From assembly GCA_007120695.1 (NCBI GenBank), contig SKND01000143.1, positions 1 through 47,186 on the forward strand: a DNA stretch of 47,186 nucleotides, written 5' to 3'. Position numbers and translations under genes: made by a program. Source of the DNA: Bacteroidales bacterium. GTDB lineage: Bacteria; Bacteroidota; Bacteroidia; Bacteroidales; PUMT01. The notes under the pieces were generated by a model that ran no database searches, was not told the DNA's origin, and saw only the letters and a list, made by a program, of their open reading frames with translations. Positions 9,132-17,902 of this stretch are shown piece after piece. The first letter of the stretch is position 1. The number at the start of each line of letters is the position of its first letter.

Positions 9132-10517
9132 CTAAAAAAATAGCATTGATACCACACTGAAATAGATCAGCAATCCAGTAATATCGACCATAGTAGTAAT
9201 TGCGGGACTGGCGGCAACGGCCGGATCTCCACCCAGCTTTTTGACCAGAAGCGGCAGACCGGCACCAATAATTGTAGATGAAATCACCTGGAGACATAAT
9301 GCTCCGGAAATCGCCAAAGCAATGAACAGAAGATTGTATTCAGGGGGAATCTCTGTTTCCCATGACAGGAACAGGATCTTTCCGAATGCAATGATCCCCA
9401 GCACAATGGAGAGAAGAAAGGATATCCGGGCCTCCTTGAAAAGTATATTAACCCAGTTTTTCAATGAGATCTGGCCCAGCGCAAGTGCCCTTATGACCAT
9501 AGTTGCGGCCTGCGAGCCTGCATTACCTCCCGTATCGGCAATCATTGGCATGTAGAGTGCCAGGATAATCAACGACGACATAGCCTCCTCATAACTATGG
9601 ATTATCATTCCCGAGATGATCCCGATAATTCCCAGGGAGGAGAGCCAAACGACCCTCTTCCTGAAATGACCTAAAACTCCTGTTTCCACGTAGTTCAGAT
9701 CTTCGGTCCCCGAAACTATTCCCATGAATTTCTCCAGATCTTCAGTATGCTCGGCACGAATAACGTCAATTGCCTCGTCATGGCGAACAATTCCGGCAAG
9801 CTGCCTGTGTGCGTTCAACACAGGAATGGCAACCATGTCATATTTCTCTATCTTCCGGGCAACACTCTCCCTGTCCTCATTCACATCAGCCCACACATAG
9901 TCGGTCTGCAGAACATCCTTGACAAGGGTATCCGGCTGTGCCATTATTATATCCTTCAGAGTGATAAACCCCTTCATCTTCATATTCTCATCTACTACAT
10001 AGATGTAATAGATCATCTTCCTGGAAGGAGCATCATGTCTAATCTTTTCAATAGCCTGAGTTACGGTCATCTCTGCCTGTACCGTGGCGAAATCGGTTAT
10101 CATGATACTTCCCGCAGTCTCTTCCGGGAATGAACTAAGGAATAACACATCTTCGCGAATCTTTTTATCAAGAAATGGCAGGAGCTCAAGCTGCTGATCC
10201 TTGTCAAGATCCTGGTAAAGGTCGGCCCTGATATCGGACGACATATTGGTAAATATCCTTGCAAAAATCCTTCTGTCAATCAGATCAAATAGCTCCAGCA
10301 GCAGCTCCATATCCATATTGGACGCTATATAACCCAGGTCTTCGTCAGAGAAGACCGGCAGTAGCTGCAATACCTGTTCATGGGTCAGATTCTGGAGAAT
10401 ATCGGCTATCTCCACTGCCGGCATTTTTTTCAGGATTGCTGCCAGTGCTTCCATCTCATTTGCCTCAGCCAGTCCCCGAACAATCGACTTCCTCTGGTCT
10501 GTTATCAGATTTTCCAT
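9132..10517 (-). CDS. mgtE: Magnesium transporter MgtE
   Basis: N-domain, CBS pair and TM domain: PMIADTGGNAGSQAATMVIRALALG. Confidence 0.97.
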   Translation of the reverse strand: MENLITDQRKSIVRGLAEANEMEALAAILKKMPAVEIADILQNLTHEQVLQLLPVFSDEDLGYIASNMDMELLLELFDLIDRRIFARIFTNMSSDIRADLYQDLDKDQQLELLPFLDKKIREDVLFLSSFPEETAGSIMITDFATVQAEMTVTQAIEKIRHDAPSRKMIYYIYVVDENMKMKGFITLKDIIMAQPDTLVKDVLQTDYVWADVNEDRESVARKIEKYDMVAIPVLNAHRQLAGIVRHDEAIDVIRAEHTEDLEKFMGIVSGTEDLNYVETGVLGHFRKRVVWLSSLGIIGIISGMIIHSYEEAMSSLIILALYMPMIADTGGNAGSQAATMVIRALALGQISLKNWVNILFKEARISFLLSIVLGIIAFGKILFLSWETEIPPEYNLLFIALAISGALCLQVISSTIIGAGLPLLVKKLGGDPAVAASPAITTMVDITGLLIYFSVVSMLFF

Positions 10518-10601
10518 GATCCTGCTGTTTAATCAGTTAATAATAGTGCCTGAAGAAGTATCAATCCTGCAGAGAACCTGCAGCAGAAGGGTATACTAAT
10601 C

Positions 10602-10625
10602 AAAAAGCCCTTCCGAAGAAGGGGC
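10602..10625 (-). terminator. Riboswitch-linked intrinsic terminator (UUCG tetraloop) upstream of mgtE
   Basis: Minus strand GCCCCTTC-TTCG-GAAGGGCTTTTT: CCCTTC/GAAGGG stem, UUCG loop, T5 tract. Confidence 0.88.
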
Positions 10626-10686
10626 ATCCATCAATCCATCCCGGCATGCGGTAGTTACCGATTGATAATTAAAATTGCCCCTTGTT

Positions 10687-10843
10687 GAGTTTTAGCTCTG
10701 AATGACTTATTCCTCGGAAAATGGAAAGCTGCATTATGCCAAGCCTTAATCCGGCAGGGCCTGTTCTACCCATTGGCGTCTGTGGACGTTTTTGGGCAGC
10801 AGCCTGTGTTCATTCAGTAGCCTCACCTAACAGGCTAAAACCG
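10687..10843 (-). promoter_or_regulatory. M-box (ykoK leader) Mg2+ riboswitch controlling mgtE
   Basis: Minus strand: GTTTTAGC-CTGTTAGGTGAGGCTACTG...GCTGCTGCCCAAAAACGTCCACAGACGCCAATGGGTAGAACAG...AATGCAGC...GAGCTAAAAC. P1 GTTTTAGC/GCTAAAAC pairs; core matches the M-box consensus. Confidence 0.95.
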
Positions 10844-10847
10844 AACG

Positions 10848-10855
10848 CAAAATTA
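10848..10855 (-). promoter_or_regulatory. Predicted -7 element (TAATTTTG) for mgtE M-box transcript
   Basis: Minus strand TAATTTTG fits TAnnTTTG and lies just upstream of M-box P1; T-rich -33 region. Confidence 0.5.
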
Positions 10856-10917
10856 TAAAATTACAGTATAAAAAAAAACCTTACCATGAGTGATTATTAA
10901 ATTTACCAATAAACCGT

Positions 10918-11031
10918 CTGTTACAATATTTTCAATATGCTTACAGAAGGAATCGCTGCGCTTTAACATTAAATTTTTTCATGTGTATGTGTGTAATTTT
11001 ACACAGAAAGAATTCAATGTATATTTGGTTT
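10918..11031 (-). repeat. Dispersed two-hairpin intergenic repeat, copy C (inverted)
   Basis: Reverse complement AAATATACATTGAATTCTTTCTGTGTAAAATTACACACATACACATGAAAAAATTTAATGTTAAAGCGCAGCGATTCCTTCTGTAA aligns almost end to end with copy B; TGTGT/ACACA stem. Confidence 0.85.
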
Positions 11032-11106
11032 GAATTAAAAAACCTTTAATTTGCGCACTTTTAATGACAAACGGCATTAACAATATTATTTTAATTTTCC
11101 TTATCA

Positions 11107-12564
11107 ATGAACAGACTGCAAAAACTGGAACCAGAAATCATCTGGAAATATTTTGAAGATATTTGCGGGGTCCCTCGTCCCTCCAAAAAAGAGGATAAAA
11201 TAATTAACTTTCTGACTGAATTCTCAAAGAATCACGATCTGGAATGCAAAAAAGATCAGGCTGGAAATATCCTGATAACCAAACCGGCTTCTCGCGGATT
11301 TGAGAGAAAGAAGACGGTGGTCCTTCAAAGCCATATGGACATGGTTGGGGAAAAGAACTCTGAAACAGATCACAATTTTGAAACTGATCCTGTAGAACCA
11401 TTCATTGATGGTGAATGGATCAGGGCTAAAGGAACAACCCTGGGTGCCGATGATGGCATAGGAATGGCAGCTCAGCTCGCAATTCTATCAACAGACTCTG
11501 TCACACATGGTAAACTGGAGTGCCTGTTTACTGTTGATGAAGAGACGGGTTTGACAGGAGCTTTTGCACTAAAGCCAGGTTTTTTTGAAGGTAAGATACT
11601 TATCAACCTCGATTCAGAGGATGAGGGCGAACTTTTTATAGGATGTGCCGGCGGTATCGACACCCTGGCAACAATGGAGTTCGATACAGAAGATATACCT
11701 GCCTCTCATTCAGGGTTTATTGTGAAGGTAGAAGGCCTGACGGGCGGTCATTCAGGAGACGATATTCATAGAGGAAGGGGAAATTCCAACAAGATACTTA
11801 ACAGGTTTCTATGGAACCTGAACAACAGGTTCGATATGAAACTTGTTAGATTTGACGGTGGTAACCTGCGAAATGCAATACCAAGAGAGGCAGAAGCACT
11901 TTTTTCCATACACCGTGATGATACAGGCCCGATGAATGATTATTTTGCCTCATTCAAAGAAATAGTAGCTGCAGAGATGTCAGATGCCGAACCTGGTTTT
12001 GTTATTACGCTGGAGAATGCAGAAATTGCAGGTCCCGCAATTGATGAAGATTCTCAGCTGGACCTTCTCTACTCACTGTATGCCTGTCCCAATGGTGTGA
12101 TCTCCTGGAGCAGAAAAATTAAAGACCTTGTTGAAACGTCCACAAACCTGGCTTCTGTGAAATTTGTCGATAACAGAATTTTGATTACAACAAGTCAGCG
12201 CTCCTCATCTGATTCGGCAAAAGCCGATGTAGTATCAATGGTGGAGAGTGTCTTCCGGCTGGCAAATGCCAATGTAAAGAAATCAGGAGGTTATCCTGGC
12301 TGGAAACCTGACCAGGATTCAGAGATTCTCCGGATAACCAGGTCGGTTTATAAAAAACTTTTCAATACAGAACCTGTGGTAAGGGCTATCCACGCAGGAC
12401 TGGAATGTGGTTTGTTTCTTGAGAAATACCCGGATCTGGATATGATATCCATCGGACCGACCATCAAGGGTGCACACTCACCGGATGAGAGGCTGCATAT
12501 AGAGTCAGTACGAAAATTCTGGGATCTCCTGGCCGGAGTTCTGAAGGATATTCCTGAAAATTAG
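11107..12564 (+). CDS. pepD: Aminoacyl-histidine dipeptidase (Xaa-His dipeptidase, M20)
   Basis: LEPEIIWKYFEDICGVPRPSKKE, LQSHMDMVGEKN, GTTLGADDGIGMA, GGHSGDDIHRGRGN. Confidence 0.95.
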   Translation: MNRLQKLEPEIIWKYFEDICGVPRPSKKEDKIINFLTEFSKNHDLECKKDQAGNILITKPASRGFERKKTVVLQSHMDMVGEKNSETDHNFETDPVEPFIDGEWIRAKGTTLGADDGIGMAAQLAILSTDSVTHGKLECLFTVDEETGLTGAFALKPGFFEGKILINLDSEDEGELFIGCAGGIDTLATMEFDTEDIPASHSGFIVKVEGLTGGHSGDDIHRGRGNSNKILNRFLWNLNNRFDMKLVRFDGGNLRNAIPREAEALFSIHRDDTGPMNDYFASFKEIVAAEMSDAEPGFVITLENAEIAGPAIDEDSQLDLLYSLYACPNGVISWSRKIKDLVETSTNLASVKFVDNRILITTSQRSSSDSAKADVVSMVESVFRLANANVKKSGGYPGWKPDQDSEILRITRSVYKKLFNTEPVVRAIHAGLECGLFLEKYPDLDMISIGPTIKGAHSPDERLHIESVRKFWDLLAGVLKDIPEN

Positions 12565-12674
12565 AAACAGGTAGCAAATCCTGACGATCAGGTATCTGAG
12601 AGGCTTGCCGGAGATGAAATTGAGATATTCTGATGTCTATGTGCGCATTAGTGCAAGCATTTAAGAGGCATAGA

Positions 12675-12737
12675 TGATTTGTTCCGGCTCAGAAATGATT
12701 TATTCCGGCACAGTTAGTTCATTCGAGCCCGGTGTTA
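12675..12737. repeat. Degenerate ~21-bp tandem repeat (about 3 units)
   Basis: tgatttgttccggctcagaaa / tgatttattccggcacagtta / gttcattcgagcccggtgtta. Confidence 0.4.
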
Positions 12738-12739
12738 AT

Positions 12740-12901
12740 TCATTCCTGTTCGCTGAACTCCTCTGAACCTACTCCGCAAACCGGGCATCTCCAGCTGTCC
12801 GGCAGTTCTTCAAAAGCAGTGCCGGGTTCAATCCCACCCATCATATCACCATTATCAGGGTCATAAAGGTAACCGCAAACCTTACATCTGTATTTTTTCA
12901 T
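12740..12901 (-). CDS. Rubredoxin (53 aa, not in ORF track)
   Basis: Translated by eye: [53 protein letters not shown]; two CxxCG motifs typical of rubredoxin. Confidence 0.95.
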   Translation of the reverse strand: MKKYRCKVCGYLYDPDNGDMMGGIEPGTAFEELPDSWRCPVCGVGSEEFSEQE

Positions 12902-12971
12902 AATAGTTACTTTCGTTATGTCAGATCAAATATATGTAATGCATACCTCATGAAGCTTTACCTTCAACAGG

Positions 12972-14300
12972 CTACATCAGAAAGCTAAGCAGTATACCTG
13001 CCGCAACTGCCGATCCAATAACTCCCGACACATTTGGTGCCATGGCGTGCATCAGAAGATGATTTGTCGGGTCATAACGAAGACCCTCATGCTGCACAAC
13101 TCTTGCACTGTCAGGCACCGCCGAAACTCCTGCTGCTCCGATCAGGGGATTGATCTTATCTTCATTACTGAGAAACAAGTTCATTACCCTGGCAAAGATA
13201 AGTCCCCCGGCTGTAGCTATCATGAATGATACAGCTCCAAGTCCGAAGATCAATACCGATGTTGGTGTCAGGAAGACATCAGCCTGTGTTGATGCCCCCA
13301 CAGTTAGTCCCAGCAGTATGGTCACAATGTCTATCATACTTCCTCTGGCTGTTTCTGCGAGTCTTCTTGTTACAGTCGACTCTTTCAGCAGGTTGCCGAA
13401 AAATAGCATACCAAGTAAAGGCAATGAGCTGGGAGAAATCAGTGAGGTAATTATCAGGCCTATTATAGGAAAAAGAATCTTTTCAGTCTTTGATACCGCT
13501 CTGGGTGGTTTCATCCGGATAATTCGTTCTTTCCGGTTTGTAAGAAGCCGCATGATAGGAGGCTGGATAACCGGCACAAGTGCCATATATGAATAGGCAG
13601 CTATAGCTATCGGTCCTATGAGATTTCTGACGGTTGTCCCGTCAGGAAGGATATTCACCCCGTCAGCGAGTTTTGAGGATAAAAATATTGCCGTTGGTCC
13701 GTCAGCACCTCCTATTATACCAATAGCCCCCGCTTCAGGCAAGGCAAATCCAAGGTATAGAGCACCAAGAAAAGTGAGGAATATCCCAACTTGTGCCGCA
13801 GCACCCAGAAGCATTAGCCGGGGATTTGAAATAAGTGATGAAAAATCTGTCATTGCACCGATACCCAGAAATATAAGAGGAGGATAAACCCCTTTCAGCA
13901 CACCGAAATAAAGGTAATTCATAACACTTCCCTCTTCATAAATGCCAAGCTGAAGCCCGGCATCCTGAACAAAAGGCATATTCCCTATTATTATCCCGGT
14001 GCCGATAGGGACAAGTAACAGAGGTTCATACTCGAACCTTATGGCCAGAAAAATAAATATCAGGCCTATTGCAATCATAAAAATATTTGCCCACGTAATA
14101 TTCAAAAAACCGGAAAAGCTAAAAAAGGTCCTCAGCCCTTCCAGTGCCTGGGAGCCGGACTCACCTGCTTCACCAAAAGCAGTCTCATAAGTCTGCGATC
14201 CGCCTGCTACCTGGCCCTGCAACCCCGGAATTGTTCCCAGTCCTGTCCACAATAGTGCAAGGAGTACAACGATTCCAAAAACAGTGAGCAATCTCTTCAT
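12972..14300 (-). CDS. mmdB: Na+-translocating decarboxylase beta subunit (methylmalonyl-CoA/oxaloacetate decarboxylase)
   Basis: GIGAMTDFSSLISNPRLMLLGAAAQ, GAIGIIGGADGPTAIFLSSKL, GAAGVSAVPDSARVVQ. Confidence 0.93.
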   Translation of the reverse strand: MKRLLTVFGIVVLLALLWTGLGTIPGLQGQVAGGSQTYETAFGEAGESGSQALEGLRTFFSFSGFLNITWANIFMIAIGLIFIFLAIRFEYEPLLLVPIGTGIIIGNMPFVQDAGLQLGIYEEGSVMNYLYFGVLKGVYPPLIFLGIGAMTDFSSLISNPRLMLLGAAAQVGIFLTFLGALYLGFALPEAGAIGIIGGADGPTAIFLSSKLADGVNILPDGTTVRNLIGPIAIAAYSYMALVPVIQPPIMRLLTNRKERIIRMKPPRAVSKTEKILFPIIGLIITSLISPSSLPLLGMLFFGNLLKESTVTRRLAETARGSMIDIVTILLGLTVGASTQADVFLTPTSVLIFGLGAVSFMIATAGGLIFARVMNLFLSNEDKINPLIGAAGVSAVPDSARVVQHEGLRYDPTNHLLMHAMAPNVSGVIGSAVAAGILLSFLM

Positions 14301-14482
14301 TTGTTATGTATCTTATATTCCATTTCCGTATTTATCGGGTAAATGTCTTTTGGATTTTTTGACAACGTTATAATATATCCTATTTTTAAGCTTTTTAAAT
14401 TTACATGGTTAAATAATGGATCTATCCATCACAATCCCGGTACGGTTATTAATGACATAAAATTAAGTATTAATTTCTTCAT

Positions 14483-15706
14483 ATGCGCAGCAAGATAAAA
14501 AGTATTGTTAATTCTCTTGGGCCGGGCATTATTATTGCTGCTGTCGTCCTGGGGCCGGGTAGCATAACCGTATCATCTCAGATTGGTGCATCCTATGGCT
14601 ACACTTTTCTCTGGGTACTTTTATTCGCATGTATCTTTATGATCACTTACACCTCCATGAGTGCCAGGTTCGGAATCTCCAACAGTGCATCCATACTGCA
14701 AACAATCTCTGTTAAATATGGAAAGTGGTTCTCGGTTACAATAGGAACCGCAGCATTCCTTGCTTCTCTAAGCTTTCAATTTGGCAATAACTTTGGAGTA
14801 GGGATCGGGATGAATGGAATCACCGGGATTGATGAAAGGTTATGGCCGCTGATCTTTACACCTCTTGCTTTGTTGCTTATGTTCGGGGCAAAGAACCTTT
14901 ACAGGATTCTGGAAAAACTCATGATGGCCCTGGTGCTGATCATGATAATTTCCTTTTTTATAAATCTGATCCTTACCCGGCCTGAAATAATCCCTCTGGC
15001 AAAAGGCTTTATACCCCATTCGGTTGAAAGGGACCAGTTAGGTATACTTGCTGCATTACTGGGAACCTCATTCTCCCTGGTCGGTGCAATGTATCATTCC
15101 TACCTGGCACAGGATAAAGGATGGAAGAAAGAAAATCTCAAGGGAAGCCTGCAGGATACATTTTTTGGCATTATAATGCTTGCCACTATCACTGCAGTGA
15201 TAATTATTACTTCAGCCTCATCATTGCATCCGTTGGGCATTAAAGTTACCTCTGCAGCGGATATGGCCCTTCAGCTGGAAGCCCTTTTCGGGTTCTATGC
15301 GAAGGTAATTTTTAGCCTTGGACTTTGTGCTGCAGCTTTCTCGTCGCTGATGGTAAATGCGATTATTGGCGGGGGACTGATGTCAGACGGACTTGGACTG
15401 GGCCGGTCAATGAATCAGAAGATGCCAAAAATTTTTGCAATGATCATTTTGATTACAGGAATGCTGGTAGCAGTATTTCTCAGGGGAAATGTCATTTATG
15501 CTCTGATAATGGCACAGGCTTCCTCCATTCTGGCTGTCCCGCTTATAGGGCTGGGTTTGTTCATGGTGGCAAACAACAAGGAAGTGATGGGAATATACAA
15601 AAACAACACGCGGCAAAATATTATTGCGTTAATTGGCCTGTTTAGTATAACTTTAATGGTGTATTTTATGTATCGTTCACTTAATACCTATATAAGTGCC
15701 TTTTAA
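14483..15706 (+). CDS. Nramp (SLC11)-like transporter with non-canonical metal-site motifs
   Basis: LGPGIIIAAVVLGPGSITVSSQIGASYGY resembles Nramp TM1 but has GPGS instead of DPGN; TM6 region LVGAMYHSYLAQDKGWK. Confidence 0.8.
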   Translation: MRSKIKSIVNSLGPGIIIAAVVLGPGSITVSSQIGASYGYTFLWVLLFACIFMITYTSMSARFGISNSASILQTISVKYGKWFSVTIGTAAFLASLSFQFGNNFGVGIGMNGITGIDERLWPLIFTPLALLLMFGAKNLYRILEKLMMALVLIMIISFFINLILTRPEIIPLAKGFIPHSVERDQLGILAALLGTSFSLVGAMYHSYLAQDKGWKKENLKGSLQDTFFGIIMLATITAVIIITSASSLHPLGIKVTSAADMALQLEALFGFYAKVIFSLGLCAAAFSSLMVNAIIGGGLMSDGLGLGRSMNQKMPKIFAMIILITGMLVAVFLRGNVIYALIMAQASSILAVPLIGLGLFMVANNKEVMGIYKNNTRQNIIALIGLFSITLMVYFMYRSLNTYISAF

Positions 15707-15732
15707 CACTGAATATGTAAAAAGTATTTTAT

Positions 15733-16848
15733 ATGGATGCTGTATCGCTCACAAAAAAGCTGGTAGAATTCAATACCATCAATCCCCCGGGGAATGAAGC
15801 TCCAATGGCTGATTTCGTAGGTGACCTGCTTTCAACCAATGGTTTCACCGTTCATTATCCCGGCTTTGGAGAGAACAGAAAGCACCTGGTTGCTGAAAAA
15901 GGAGTGCCGGATTCAGGTAAACCACTCGTATTTTCCGGACACTTTGATGTTGTTCCGCTCGGTGCCAGGAAGTGGAGTAAAGATCCCTTTGTCTGCAAGG
16001 TTGAAGGGGACAGGTTATACGGACGTGGCTCAAGCGATATGAAATCGGGACTGGCAGCCATAATATGCGCGGCTACTGATGTGTCAGCAGAAAAGATGTC
16101 TGAAGAGGGCATACGGTTAATCTTGACCGCCGGAGAAGAACTTGGCTGTGAGGGCGCCCGGAAGCTTGTTAAAACATATACCGGTCTTGGAAGTGCAAGT
16201 GCTGTTATTATTGGTGAACCAACTGCTAACCTGCCGGCAACAGGCCATAAGGGGGCAATCTTTCTTACCGCAGTTTCCACAGGAAAGACAGTGCACTCTT
16301 CCATGCCGGAACTGGGAATAAACGCAATATACAAGGCCGCAAGGGCTATTTTGAAAACAGAGGGGTTCATGTTTAATGCCAGAAAAGACAATCTGCTCGG
16401 TTTTCCGACAATTAATGTAGGAAAAGTCACCGGCGGATTAAATCTCAACTCAGTACCTGACCATGCGGAATTTACTATTGACATGAGAACCACTGCAGAG
16501 GTTGATCATAAAGAGATCCTTATCCGGTTAGGAAAGGAGCTGGGTGATGAGATATCTCTTCAAAAGCATGTAGACCTCCCACCGGTTTCCAATAAAGATG
16601 ATGATCCGTTTATTCAGATGGTATACAAAATATGCGAATCGGAAGGTGTAACTTCTGCACGTTCACGTTCTTTGCCATATCTGACGGACGGCTCTGTACT
16701 GCAAGATTATTATCATAATGTACCAACAATTATCCTCGGCCCGGGTCAGCCGGATCAGGCCCACCAGACGGATGAATATTGCCTTATTTCTAAAATTGAA
16801 CAAGCAGTTAATATCTATAAAAAGATTATCATAAACTGGAGGAACTGA
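15733..16848 (+). CDS. M20 family deacylase/peptidase (ArgE/DapE-like)
   Basis: FSGHFDVVPLGARKW, LYGRGSSDMKSGLAA, TAGEELGCEGA, IGEPTANLPATGHKG. Confidence 0.92.
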   Translation: MDAVSLTKKLVEFNTINPPGNEAPMADFVGDLLSTNGFTVHYPGFGENRKHLVAEKGVPDSGKPLVFSGHFDVVPLGARKWSKDPFVCKVEGDRLYGRGSSDMKSGLAAIICAATDVSAEKMSEEGIRLILTAGEELGCEGARKLVKTYTGLGSASAVIIGEPTANLPATGHKGAIFLTAVSTGKTVHSSMPELGINAIYKAARAILKTEGFMFNARKDNLLGFPTINVGKVTGGLNLNSVPDHAEFTIDMRTTAEVDHKEILIRLGKELGDEISLQKHVDLPPVSNKDDDPFIQMVYKICESEGVTSARSRSLPYLTDGSVLQDYYHNVPTIILGPGQPDQAHQTDEYCLISKIEQAVNIYKKIIINWRN

Positions 16849-16849
16849 C

Positions 16850-17887
16850 ATGAATGAATTTCCAGACAGAATTAATAGTGAAGATCACCTGGAGGAACTG
16901 TTGTCTTATCCGGGAAAAGAAGCTACCGAGATGTTCAAAAGGATTGATGGTGACATGATCTTCCTGGGCATAGGAGGTAAAATAGGGCCTTCCCTTGCAC
17001 ATATGGCAAAGAGAGCCTGTGAACAGGCCGGAGTCCAAAAAAGATTTGTTGGTGTATCCCTTTTCCAGTCGGAAGAGCAACGGAAACAGATCGAGGATAA
17101 CGGTATTGAAACTATCCACGGCGATCTTCTTGATATGGATTTTATAAAAACCCTGCCCGCCCTTAAGAATGTTTTTTTTCTCGCAGGGATGAAATTCGGG
17201 TCTGTGGAGAACCTATCACTTACCTGGGCAGTAAATTCCTTTATGCCGGCACTGATTGCCTCTCATTTCAGGAATTCGAGGATTTCTGCTTTCTCCACCG
17301 GCTGTGTCTACCCTCTTGTTCCCATTCAGTCCGGCGGCTCAAAGGAAACTGATCCTCCCTCTCCGGTTGGTGAATATGCCCAGTCCTGCCTTGGAAGAGA
17401 AAGGATGTTCGAGTTTGGCAGCATAACCAACAAAACACCTGTCACACTCATAAGGTTGAATTATTCTGTCGAATTACGCTATGGCGTTCTGGTGGATATC
17501 GCCCTTAAGGTTAAAAACAGGCAGCCTGTTGATCTGAATATGGGGTATTTTAATGTGATATGGCAGGGAGATGCCAACGATCTGGTCCTGCGTTCTATTG
17601 AACTTGCTGAAAGCCCCGCAATGATACTCAATATTACAGGTACTGAAGTGCTCTCGGTAAGGGAAGTAGCACTCGAGTTTGGGAAGCTCTTTGGAGAAGA
17701 TGTCCGGTTCGAAGGCAGTGAGGCCCCTACAGCATTATTAAGCAATTCAACCCGTGCGTTCAATTTACTGAATCCTCCCCGAGTCCCCGTCAGCCAGGTA
17801 ATCAAATGGACGGCTGACTGGATTAAGCAGGGTGGAAAGATCCTGGGAAAACCAACCCATTTTGAAGTGCGTGACGGAAAATATTAA
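16850..17887 (+). CDS. NAD-dependent epimerase/dehydratase-like (extended SDR) protein, catalytic Lys substituted
   Basis: IFLGIGGKIGPSLA dinucleotide-binding motif; GCVYPL; EYAQSCLGRERMFE at the YxxxK position. Confidence 0.8.
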   Translation: MNEFPDRINSEDHLEELLSYPGKEATEMFKRIDGDMIFLGIGGKIGPSLAHMAKRACEQAGVQKRFVGVSLFQSEEQRKQIEDNGIETIHGDLLDMDFIKTLPALKNVFFLAGMKFGSVENLSLTWAVNSFMPALIASHFRNSRISAFSTGCVYPLVPIQSGGSKETDPPSPVGEYAQSCLGRERMFEFGSITNKTPVTLIRLNYSVELRYGVLVDIALKVKNRQPVDLNMGYFNVIWQGDANDLVLRSIELAESPAMILNITGTEVLSVREVALEFGKLFGEDVRFEGSEAPTALLSNSTRAFNLLNPPRVPVSQVIKWTADWIKQGGKILGKPTHFEVRDGKY

Positions 17888-17902
17888 TCTAAATACAGGT
17901 CT

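Noticed and set aside
15855-16493. 212-aa minus-strand ORF opposite the M20 gene
   Set aside because: Antisense to a well-supported CDS; low-complexity Ser/Pro-rich translation with no family resemblance; shadow ORF.
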